Shown in pieces: positions 1 through 6,608 of a stretch of 8,651 nucleotides of DNA. Below the pieces are notes generated by a model that saw nothing but the letters and a program-made list of their open reading frames with translations, was not told where the DNA came from and did not search any database. Origin of the DNA: Chitinophagaceae bacterium (GTDB taxonomy: Bacteria; Bacteroidota; Bacteroidia; Chitinophagales; Chitinophagaceae); assembly GCA_947461495.1 (NCBI GenBank), contig CANHLV010000057.1:1-8651 (forward strand), written 5' to 3'. How positions within the stretch are numbered: position 1 is the first letter of the stretch; the number at the start of each line of letters is the position of its first letter. The translations under genes were made by a program, and so were the position numbers.

Positions 1-332
1 CAATAATTATCTCCTCCCAAAAATGGACAAGGCTTGGAGTTTACTACATAATCGCCTTCTTCATCTAAATTGAGGTATTTTTCAATGAACACCCCTTCTT
101 TCATATCCAAATGTTTGGCAATTCTTTTGATATCTGGTGTTTTGAAACGAGGTGAATAGTTTTTACAACAAGCAGCGCAATCAAGGCAATTTATTTTTTC
201 ATAAGCAGCTTCATGTAAATCTGGCAATTGTTTCAATACTTTATTCTTATCCGCTTTTAAAAGGTAGTTTTTATAGAGCTTTTGTCTCTCTTCCGACTTT
301 TTTTGCCAGTTATGTAAAATATCTTTACTCAT
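1..332 (-). CDS. YkgJ-like CxxCxxCC cysteine-cluster protein (5' part only)
   Basis: This minus-strand reading frame starts at the ATG whose first base is 332 and is open to the window edge, so only the first 110 residues are present and the C-terminus is missing. An in-frame TAA lies seven codons upstream with no alternative start between. The N-terminal half is charged and helical-looking (about residues 1-45). It is followed by the cluster CLDCAACC (C49, C52, C55, C56) and a further cysteine in the segment SKPCPFL (C102). The CxxCxxCC arrangement is the signature of the putative zinc- or iron-chelating YkgJ/UPF0153 family, whose biochemical role is not established. Assignment to that family is fairly safe from the cysteine spacing, but function cannot be stated. 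It is transcribed away from gcvP and no Shine-Dalgarno is visible, as is usual in Bacteroidota. Confidence 0.8.
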   Translation of the reverse strand, partial: MSKDILHNWQKKSEERQKLYKNYLLKADKNKVLKQLPDLHEAAYEKINCLDCAACCKNYSPRFKTPDIKRIAKHLDMKEGVFIEKYLNLDEEGDYVVNSKPCPFLGGDNY

Positions 333-422
333 TTGTTTAAAAGCTCTCGATTAATTATTCTCTATTTTTCCACAAGTAAATTTAATTCGAATTTATCCCT
401 GTAAAATCTAGTGTTGATGCTG

Positions 423-430
423 TAAATTTG
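423..430 (+). promoter_or_regulatory. Possible -7 element for gcvP (TAAATTTG)
   Basis: TAAATTTG matches the Bacteroidota -7 consensus TAnnTTTG exactly and would give a leader of roughly 65 nt before the gcvP ATG. No good TTTG -33 box sits about 19-21 bp upstream, so the match rests on one motif in AT-rich DNA. The rest of the 170-bp divergent gap shows no recognisable glycine riboswitch or terminator. Confidence 0.4.
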
Positions 431-502
431 CGCCATAATTTGATGGCCTGAGCATCGCCTTATTTTCCCAACAATATTAAGTTAAAGTCTACAATTTTCA
501 TT

Positions 503-3382
503 ATGAATATTTTCAATCTGCAACAAGACGAATTTCTTCAACGTCATATTGGCCCCAATGAAAAACAAACAAATGAAATGCTTGCTGTTATAGGCATTAA
601 TTCTGTTGATGAACTGATCAGCAAAACGATACCAAACAATATCCGTTTGAAACAACCCCTGCATACAGGAGTTGGCATGTCCGAATATGAATACCTTACT
701 ACTTTGAAATCAATTGCAAGCCAAAACAAGGTCTATAAAAATTATATCGGTCAGGGTTATTACAATACTATCACTCCTAGTGTAATTCTTCGAAATATTT
801 TTGAAAATCCAGGATGGTACACACAATACACTCCTTATCAAGCCGAAATTGCACAAGGCAGATTGGAAAGTTTATTAAACTACCAAACAATGGTAAGCGA
901 CCTTACAGGTTTACCCATTGCCAATGCGAGTTTGCTTGATGAAGGTACAGCTGCAGCAGAAGGAATGGCCATGCTGTTCAATCATAAAAACAAAAACAGC
1001 GATGCCATTACCGCTCCTAAGTTTTTCGTTGACACTAACGTATTTGAACAAACGAAACAGATTTTAATTACTAGAGCCAAGCCTATAAACATTGAATTGG
1101 TGTTTGGCGATTACCATGATATAGAATTGAATGAAGATTTTTTCGGAGCTATTGTTCAATATCCCAACAAAAATGGCCTGATTGAAGATTATCGTTCTTT
1201 CATTGAAAAAGCACATGGGGTGCATGCTCAGGTCATCATGGCCACTGACTTGCTTTCACTTTGTTTATTGACACCTCCAGGAGAATTAGGCGCAGATATT
1301 GCGATTGGCAATTCTCAAAGATTTGGAGTACCGCTTGGATTTGGCGGCCCACATGCTGCTTTCTTTGCCACTAAAGATGAATTCAAAAGAAATATTCCAG
1401 GTAGAATTATCGGCGTGAGTGTTGATGCTAAAGGCAACCGTTGTCTGCGTATGGCATTACAAACCCGCGAGCAACATATCAGAAGAGAAAAAGCCACCAG
1501 TAATATTTGTACAGCTCAAGCCTTATTGGCGAACATTGCTGCAATGTATGCAGTATATCATGGTGCTGAAGGATTGAAAACCATATCCAAAAGAGTATCT
1601 CTATTGGCTAAGAAACTCAGCAGTCAACTTGCTGGAATGGGATTCTCGAACGTAAACAAACATTTTTTCGACACCATTTCCATTCATGTTGATGATGTAA
1701 AAAAACTGAAATCAATTTGCAATGACCATCATGTAAATTTCAACTTTGCTAATAACATAGTTACGATTTCAATTGATGAAACTTCTACTTTAGGTGACAT
1801 TCAAAACATAGCTGATGTTTTTGGTAAATATTCAGAAAAAGACATAGATGCCAAATACATCAATGAAAATGAAATTTTCGACAACATACCGACAACGCTT
1901 ACACGAACTTCAGAATACCTCACCCACCCTGTTTTCAATACACACAGAAGTGAAACTCAGATGATGAGATATATCAAAAGTTTGGAAAATAAAGATTTAA
2001 GTTTAAATACTTCCATGATTTCATTGGGAAGCTGCACGATGAAACTGAATGCTGCTACTGAACTAATTCCTGTAAGCTGGCCCGAGTTCAACTCCATTCA
2101 TCCTTTTGCACCTGCAGATCAATGGAAAGGATACCAGCATATTATTAACGAACTGGAAGACTACCTTAATGAAATTACTGGATTTGCCGCTACCTCATTA
2201 CAGCCCAATAGCGGTGCACAGGGAGAATACGCAGGCTTGTTGACCATCAGAGCCTACCATGAACACAGGAATGAATCTCACAAAAATGTGATTTTAATTC
2301 CTATTTCAGCACACGGAACGAATCCTGCATCAGCAGTCATGGCCGGATTTAAAGTAGTAGTTACCAAATGTGATGAATCTGGAAATATCGATATTGACGA
2401 CTTGAATGCACAAGCTGAAAAACACAAAAACGACTTAGCAGGATTAATGATTACCTACCCAAGTACTCATGGTGTGTTTGAAGAAAGTGTCATAGAAATT
2501 TGTGAAACCATTCATCAACATGGAGGATTGGTTTACATGGATGGCGCCAATATGAACGCACAAGTTGGTTTGACCAGTCCCGGAAATATAGGAGCTGATG
2601 TATGCCATCTTAATCTTCACAAAACTTTTGCCATTCCACATGGTGGTGGCGGACCTGGCATGGGACCTATTTGTGTGAACGAAAAACTGGCTCCATTTTT
2701 ACCTGGGCATATCTCCATAGGAAATAGTGAAACCGCTATTCCTGCGGTAAGTGCTGCACCCTTTGGAAGCGCTTCTATACTTTTAATCAGCTATGCCTAC
2801 ATTAAAATGTTAGGTGGTGCCGGAATGAAAAAAAGTACGGAAACCGCTATTCTCAATGCCAATTACATGAGAGCCAGATTAGAAAAAGAATATAAGATTT
2901 TATATGCCGGCAAAAACGGAACCTGTGCACATGAGTTCATCATTGATTTGCGTCCTTTCAAACAATCAGCTGGCATTGAAGCAGAAGATGTAGCCAAAAG
3001 ACTAATGGATTATAATTTTCACGCACCGACATTAAGTTTTCCGGTAGCAGGTACCATCATGATTGAACCGACAGAAAGTGAAGACAAAGCAGAATTAGAC
3101 AGATTCTGTGATGCACTAATCAATATCAGAAAAGAAATAAGAGAAATTGAAGTGGGCAAATCAGACAAAGTAGACAATCCATTAAAAAATGCACCTCATA
3201 CTCAATTTGTAGTATTAGCTGACGAGTGGAATCAGTCTTATTCAAGAACACAAGCAGCATTTCCTCTAGAATATGTTAAAAACAATAAATTCTGGCCTTC
3301 TGTAAGCAGGGTGAATAACACTTATGGAGACAGGAATCTGGTATGTACATGTGAACCAGTGAGTGCTTATACCGAGGAATAA
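503..3382 (+). CDS. gcvP: Glycine dehydrogenase (decarboxylating), P-protein of the glycine cleavage system
   Basis: The P-protein is the PLP-dependent subunit that decarboxylates glycine and passes the aminomethyl group to the lipoyl arm of GcvH, feeding one-carbon units to tetrahydrofolate with GcvT and Lpd. The 959-residue length matches single-chain GcvP (E. coli about 957), not the split GcvPA/GcvPB form. The N-terminal half opens with the family's RHIGP motif (about residue 14) and carries the conserved QTREQHIRREKATSN block (320-334). The C-terminal half holds GSCTMKLN (from 509) and the PLP site HLNLHKTFAIPHGGGGPGMG, in which K707 is the Schiff-base lysine. The frame is intact and all key motifs are present, so it should be active. 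The ATG at 503 places RHIGP where the family has it. No gcvT or gcvH is adjacent, so partners must be encoded elsewhere. No clear intrinsic terminator follows, so read-through into the cold-shock gene is possible. Confidence 0.98.
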   Translation: MNIFNLQQDEFLQRHIGPNEKQTNEMLAVIGINSVDELISKTIPNNIRLKQPLHTGVGMSEYEYLTTLKSIASQNKVYKNYIGQGYYNTITPSVILRNIFENPGWYTQYTPYQAEIAQGRLESLLNYQTMVSDLTGLPIANASLLDEGTAAAEGMAMLFNHKNKNSDAITAPKFFVDTNVFEQTKQILITRAKPINIELVFGDYHDIELNEDFFGAIVQYPNKNGLIEDYRSFIEKAHGVHAQVIMATDLLSLCLLTPPGELGADIAIGNSQRFGVPLGFGGPHAAFFATKDEFKRNIPGRIIGVSVDAKGNRCLRMALQTREQHIRREKATSNICTAQALLANIAAMYAVYHGAEGLKTISKRVSLLAKKLSSQLAGMGFSNVNKHFFDTISIHVDDVKKLKSICNDHHVNFNFANNIVTISIDETSTLGDIQNIADVFGKYSEKDIDAKYINENEIFDNIPTTLTRTSEYLTHPVFNTHRSETQMMRYIKSLENKDLSLNTSMISLGSCTMKLNAATELIPVSWPEFNSIHPFAPADQWKGYQHIINELEDYLNEITGFAATSLQPNSGAQGEYAGLLTIRAYHEHRNESHKNVILIPISAHGTNPASAVMAGFKVVVTKCDESGNIDIDDLNAQAEKHKNDLAGLMITYPSTHGVFEESVIEICETIHQHGGLVYMDGANMNAQVGLTSPGNIGADVCHLNLHKTFAIPHGGGGPGMGPICVNEKLAPFLPGHISIGNSETAIPAVSAAPFGSASILLISYAYIKMLGGAGMKKSTETAILNANYMRARLEKEYKILYAGKNGTCAHEFIIDLRPFKQSAGIEAEDVAKRLMDYNFHAPTLSFPVAGTIMIEPTESEDKAELDRFCDALINIRKEIREIEVGKSDKVDNPLKNAPHTQFVVLADEWNQSYSRTQAAFPLEYVKNNKFWPSVSRVNNTYGDRNLVCTCEPVSAYTEE

Positions 3383-3441
3383 ATTCAAATTGCCTGTTAG
3401 CATAAATCTGAAATATATCTGAGATATTGGTAATAAAAGTA

Positions 3442-3449
3442 TACCTTCG
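3442..3449 (+). promoter_or_regulatory. Possible -7 element for the cold-shock gene (TACCTTCG)
   Basis: TACCTTCG differs from TAnnTTTG at one position and lies 27 bp before the cold-shock ATG, implying a leader of only about 20 nt. That is unlike the long structured leader of E. coli cspA. A TTG at 3427-3429 is too close to be a proper -33 box. Confidence 0.4.
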
Positions 3450-3476
3450 TCCTTTATTAATACAATACAATTTAAA

Positions 3477-3680
3477 ATGGACACAAAAAATCAAGGAACC
3501 GTAAAGTTTTTCAACAGTGAAAAAGGATTCGGTTTCATCAGACATGACGATTCAGACAAGGAAACCTTTGTACACGTAAGTGGTTTAATCAACGAGATTA
3601 AAGAAGGAGACAAAGTTGAATTCGAATTGCAAAATGGAAAAAAAGGAATGAATGCTGTTAATGTAACAGTTATCGGATAA
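3477..3680 (+). CDS. Cold-shock domain protein (CspA family RNA chaperone)
   Basis: The protein is a single cold-shock domain of 67 residues, the usual size for bacterial CspA-like proteins. These bind single-stranded RNA or DNA in the cytoplasm and melt secondary structure. The opening GTVKFFNSEKGFGFIRHDD contains the RNP-1 motif (KGFGFI, residues 16-21). RNP-2 is the variant TFVHVSGL (about residues 30-37), a form I associate with Bacteroidota homologues and not the VFVHFSAI of E. coli CspA. The end KKGMNAVNVTV is the expected last strand. The gene starts 94 bp after gcvP in the same direction, has its own candidate promoter and ends at a strong terminator, so it is probably mainly monocistronic. 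Whether it is cold-induced or constitutive cannot be told from sequence. The exact csp paralogue name is not assignable. Confidence 0.96.
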   Translation: MDTKNQGTVKFFNSEKGFGFIRHDDSDKETFVHVSGLINEIKEGDKVEFELQNGKKGMNAVNVTVIG

Positions 3681-3700
3681 GATTGCATTTCATCTATTTT

Positions 3701-3733
3701 AAGAAGAGCTGACATTAAGTCGGCTCTTTTTTT
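3701..3733 (+). terminator. Rho-independent terminator after the cold-shock gene
   Basis: AGAGCTGAC (3705-3713) pairs with GTCGGCTCT (3719-3727) around an ATTAA loop, with one T:G wobble. The stem can extend through the flanking A and T bases. A run of seven T (3727-3733) follows the GC-rich part. This is a textbook intrinsic terminator, 20 bases after the stop codon. Confidence 0.88.
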
Positions 3734-3775
3734 ACCCATCCGCTTTTACTGAACGAAATGAAAATAATAATCTCC

Positions 3776-3783
3776 TATCTTTG
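3776..3783 (+). promoter_or_regulatory. Probable -7 element for the methionine-rich exported protein (TATCTTTG)
   Basis: TATCTTTG is an exact match to the Bacteroidota -7 consensus TAnnTTTG and sits 23 bp before the ATG at 3807, giving a leader of only about 15-20 nt. It lies after the preceding terminator, as expected for an independent transcription unit. No convincing -33 TTTG was found. Confidence 0.6.
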
Positions 3784-3806
3784 CTCGAATTATTAAAACA
3801 GACAAA

Positions 3807-4616
3807 ATGAAAAAAACAATCTTATTTGGCTTGATATTGATTTCTGCAAATAGTTTTGCTCAAACTACAAAAAGTATCAAACTTTCAAAAGGACAAAAAA
3901 TAGCTGCAAAAACAACTATGTCTATGGATATGGATCTTGGTATGGGAACGATGAAAACGGATAATAACACAGACTTCAACATACAAGTGATAGATGAAAA
4001 CGCTAAGACATATACCATCACCTACACTCCTGTGAAAATGAAAATGTCTGTTGATGGAATGGGACAAAATATGACCTATGATTCAGATAAACCTGAGGAT
4101 CAAAATACAGAGATTGGACAGACGGCAGGAGCCAGATTAAAAGTAACAGACACATTGCTACTTGACAAGTTAACCGGAGAAGTAAAACCTCTGACTGAAA
4201 AATCGAGTGGAGAAAAACCTGGTGGCGGAATGTTTGCTATGTCTAGTAATCAAAATCAGGGTGTGATGGATGCATTTTTGATTATTCCTGCGAATACCAA
4301 AATTGGAGATTCTTGGAGTGACTCAACTGTTGCAAAAGGATTAACCACAAAAAGAACATTCAAATGGATTTCAACAGATAAAGACATAGCCAATATTAAA
4401 GTAACAGGCTCTATGTTTGGCTCAACAGATCAGGAAATGCAAGGCATGAACGTTACCATGGGAATGGATCTTAGTTTCAGTGAAACAAGAACTGTAAATA
4501 CCAAAACCGGACAAGTCATAAAGGTCACCAATGATGGAGATATGAAAATGACTATGGAATCAATGGGAATGACAATGAACTCAAAAATCATCACCACTAC
4601 TGAATATTCAAATTAA
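3807..4616 (+). CDS. Exported methionine-rich protein of unknown function
   Basis: This is a 269-residue protein with a Sec signal peptide: KK at residues 2-3, a hydrophobic stretch ILFGLILISA, and a predicted SPase I cut after SFA (between A18 and Q19). There is no lipobox cysteine, so it should be periplasmic or secreted. The mature chain has short polar strands, few long hydrophobic runs and no transmembrane helix, suggesting a beta-rich fold. Methionine is strikingly abundant (24 of 269 residues), clustered in alternating runs such as MSMDMDLGMG (38-47) and MKMTMESMGMTM (246-257). The segments around 38-90 and 212-258 resemble each other, hinting at two related halves. No catalytic motif is recognisable. 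It may belong to a Bacteroidota domain-of-unknown-function family such as DUF6263, recalled only from general style and not tested. It is alone in its transcription unit, between terminators, and convergent with the phosphorylase-like gene. Confidence 0.85.
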   Translation: MKKTILFGLILISANSFAQTTKSIKLSKGQKIAAKTTMSMDMDLGMGTMKTDNNTDFNIQVIDENAKTYTITYTPVKMKMSVDGMGQNMTYDSDKPEDQNTEIGQTAGARLKVTDTLLLDKLTGEVKPLTEKSSGEKPGGGMFAMSSNQNQGVMDAFLIIPANTKIGDSWSDSTVAKGLTTKRTFKWISTDKDIANIKVTGSMFGSTDQEMQGMNVTMGMDLSFSETRTVNTKTGQVIKVTNDGDMKMTMESMGMTMNSKIITTTEYSN

Positions 4617-4630
4617 TCAAATAATTATTA

Positions 4631-4676
4631 TCAAATAGAAAAAGGGATTGAATTTTCAATCCCTTTTTCTATTTGA
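4631..4676. terminator. Perfect 21-bp hairpin, probable bidirectional terminator
   Basis: Bases 4631-4651 are the exact reverse complement of 4656-4676, around a 4-nt ATTT loop. The core GGGATTGA/TCAATCCC is flanked by A-rich and T-rich arms, so on either strand a GC-containing hairpin is followed by TTTTTCTATTT. It lies between the ends of two convergent genes (14 bases after the upstream stop, about 120 bases from the opposing stop), where a terminator serving both is expected. The remaining 118 bases to 4794 show nothing else recognisable. Confidence 0.8.
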
Positions 4677-4794
4677 GAGCAGAAGCATTTATACCGACAG
4701 GATATCTGTAATGGTCCAATGAAATTGTCCCAAACAGCTATCAAGTCGGCATTATACAAGAAAATAGTGGACTAAAATGTAATTAAAATTGGTA

Positions 4795-6447
4795 TTATTT
4801 GTACAAAATCTCGTAATATTCTTTTGCCATTCTGTTACTGTCGAATTGCCAGCGAACATCTCGCATGCCATTCATCACAATCTGTCTCCAGTTGTGAGGA
4901 TTATCGTAATACATCGGAAGTATTTGATTTTCCAATATATCAAACAAAGAATTCATATCGTAATCATCTTGTTCTTGTACTGACATGTTATCATAATCAG
5001 CAATAGGCACCACAAAACCATTGTTGCCATGATTGATAAATTCTCTTACCCAACCATCATTGGTACTGAAATTCACTGAACCATTCATTGCTGCTGTCAT
5101 ACCGCTGGTGCCACTAGCTTCTCTGGGTACACGAGGATTGTTAAGCCAAACATCAGAAACTTGCTTCAGTCGTTTGCTTAATGCCAATTCATACCCTGTA
5201 CAAACTGCTACATTTTTATAGCCTTTACTCAAGTTAACGAGATAATTAAAATCACTGATTGCCGGATAATCCAATGGATAAGGTTTACCAGCCCAAACAA
5301 ATTGAACCGGATATTTAGTGTTGCTCATTAATGCTTTGAAACGAGCTTGATCTCTAGTCAGTAATTCCGCTCTTTTATAGCCGGCAAACCTTCTAGCCCA
5401 AACAATAGTAAACACATCAGGATTCAACAATTTGCCAGTTTGATCGGCAACAATTTCCATGGCTCTTTTTTTCAGATGTCGCTTCCTGTCTTGGAAACCT
5501 GCTTCATCTTTATCTTCCATGAATTTATATAATTGTTTATCTGCCCAATATTGCCAGTTTTGTGCATTGGTGATTGCGGTGATATTACAGATACCCTCAT
5601 ATTTTTCCCACATGAGTCGACTTACTTCACCATGAAGCTGACTTACACCATTTGATAATTTAGCATAGCGCAGCGCTGCAAGTGAATGATTGAATTTTTC
5701 ATCAGCTGTACCTGCGATTTCTCTAACTTGTTCTAGTGGCATGCCACAGAAATAGCCCATTTTCTCACAAAGATGCAAATCGTGTTTTTCATTTCCGGCT
5801 TCTTCAGGAGTGTGAGTAGTAAAGACCATTCTCTTTCTCACTTCCTCCATACTTCCATATTTCTTATGTAGATAGAAAGCCGAACTGACCGCATGGGCTT
5901 CATTCAAATGATACAATTCAGGTTTGAAATTTAATTCATCGATAAGCTTTGCACCACCAACGCCCAACAAAATAAACTGTGCCACCTTTGTAGCCACATT
6001 AGCATCATACAAACGATGAGAAATCGTTTGTGAGATATAATCATTCTCAGGCACATCTGTACTTAGCAAGAACAAAGGAGCCGATTTAAAAGTTTCTGGA
6101 TTTAAATACAAGGCTTTTACCCAAACAGGATGCCCATGTATCTCAATTTGAAATTTGATTCCTGTATCCTCTAAAAAACTATATAATTTTTCATTCCACT
6201 GTATTTGCAAAGTCTGATCTTGATTTCTGGCTTGATCGTAATAACCATATTTCCATAGAATACCAATGCCGATGAGATTTTGTCTTAATTCATAAGCACT
6301 TCTTAAGTGAGAACCACTGAGATAACCAAGACCGCCACTGTAAATTTTAAGCGGCTGATGCACAGCAAACTCCATTGAGAAATAAGCAACAGGTTTTTTG
6401 TATTCGCTAGCTACGGGGTAAGGAATTTTGTAATGTTTAAAATCCAT
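4795..6447 (-). CDS. Alpha-glucan (glycogen) phosphorylase-like GT35 protein lacking the PLP lysine
   Basis: The 550-residue protein resembles the short-branch alpha-glucan phosphorylases (TIGR02094 type, GT35), which release glucose-1-phosphate from glycogen or maltodextrin in the cytoplasm using PLP. Supporting motifs are AYFSMEFAVH and IYSGGLGYLSGSH (from 21), YHLNEAHA (179-186), FTTHTPEEAGNE (209-220), LSNGVSQLHGEVSR (264-277), ARRFAGYKR (351-359, with R353 and K358 equivalent to the phosphate-site Arg569 and Lys574 of muscle phosphorylase) and PREASGTSGMTAAMNG (441-456). In classical enzymes the last motif is EASGTGNMK, with lysine binding PLP; here that position is T451. The usual TNG glycine is also replaced (ITNAQN, 292-297). 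Homologues of about 830 residues carry an N-terminal extension that is absent here. Phosphorylase activity is therefore uncertain; this may be a Bacteroidota-specific variant or non-catalytic. The start ATG is well placed, just before the first conserved block. The gene is divergent from the metal transporter and has no glycogen-metabolism neighbours in view. Confidence 0.88.
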   Translation of the reverse strand: MDFKHYKIPYPVASEYKKPVAYFSMEFAVHQPLKIYSGGLGYLSGSHLRSAYELRQNLIGIGILWKYGYYDQARNQDQTLQIQWNEKLYSFLEDTGIKFQIEIHGHPVWVKALYLNPETFKSAPLFLLSTDVPENDYISQTISHRLYDANVATKVAQFILLGVGGAKLIDELNFKPELYHLNEAHAVSSAFYLHKKYGSMEEVRKRMVFTTHTPEEAGNEKHDLHLCEKMGYFCGMPLEQVREIAGTADEKFNHSLAALRYAKLSNGVSQLHGEVSRLMWEKYEGICNITAITNAQNWQYWADKQLYKFMEDKDEAGFQDRKRHLKKRAMEIVADQTGKLLNPDVFTIVWARRFAGYKRAELLTRDQARFKALMSNTKYPVQFVWAGKPYPLDYPAISDFNYLVNLSKGYKNVAVCTGYELALSKRLKQVSDVWLNNPRVPREASGTSGMTAAMNGSVNFSTNDGWVREFINHGNNGFVVPIADYDNMSVQEQDDYDMNSLFDILENQILPMYYDNPHNWRQIVMNGMRDVRWQFDSNRMAKEYYEILYK

Positions 6448-6578
6448 TAGTTACTTTTTTTAGACTGCAATATAACCCGATTTTTTTTAAATAAATGTGT
6501 ATTTTTTACATATTAAATCCACATTCTTGTGAAATTTGTAAACAACCGTTTGGGGTGAAAATTTAATTTAATAAGGAC

Positions 6579-6586
6579 TAGATTTG
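6579..6586 (+). promoter_or_regulatory. Probable -7 element for the NRAMP-UspA gene (TAGATTTG)
   Basis: TAGATTTG matches TAnnTTTG exactly, 22 bp before the ATG at 6609, implying a leader of about 15 nt. A TTTG occurs at 6549-6552, but the 26-bp gap is longer than the usual 19-21 bp. The 161-bp divergent gap must also hold the promoter of the phosphorylase-like gene. No clear metal-regulator (Fur or MntR) operator palindrome was recognised. Confidence 0.5.
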
Positions 6587-6608
6587 TACAAATTATTTTC
6601 AAAACTCA

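Noticed and set aside
152..340. Plus-strand open frame of 62 codons at the left end
   Set aside because: It is antisense to the CxxCxxCC protein gene, whose cysteine motif and codon pattern are convincing; the plus-strand translation has no recognisable features.
333..502. Possible glycine riboswitch or other structured leader before gcvP
   Set aside because: No tandem aptamer-like helices or terminator hairpin are visible, and the gap is short and AT-rich with only a -7-like motif.
3412..3429. Small inverted repeat ATATC-TGA-GATAT after gcvP as a terminator
   Set aside because: The stem is 5 bp, AT-rich and has no T tract; it is too weak to call.
3266..3545. Minus-strand open frames across the gcvP end and cold-shock start
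   Set aside because: They overlap two well-supported plus-strand genes and resemble no known protein; they are chance frames in AT-rich DNA.
4693..4750. CCGAC ... GTCGG complementary pair in the convergent gap
   Set aside because: It is only 5 bp with a loop of nearly 50 bases; such matches are expected by chance.
6467..6474. Minus-strand TATATTGC as a -7 element for the phosphorylase-like gene
   Set aside because: It is well placed (20 bases before the ATG) but matches only 6 of 8 consensus positions and has no -33 box, so it is not called as a feature.
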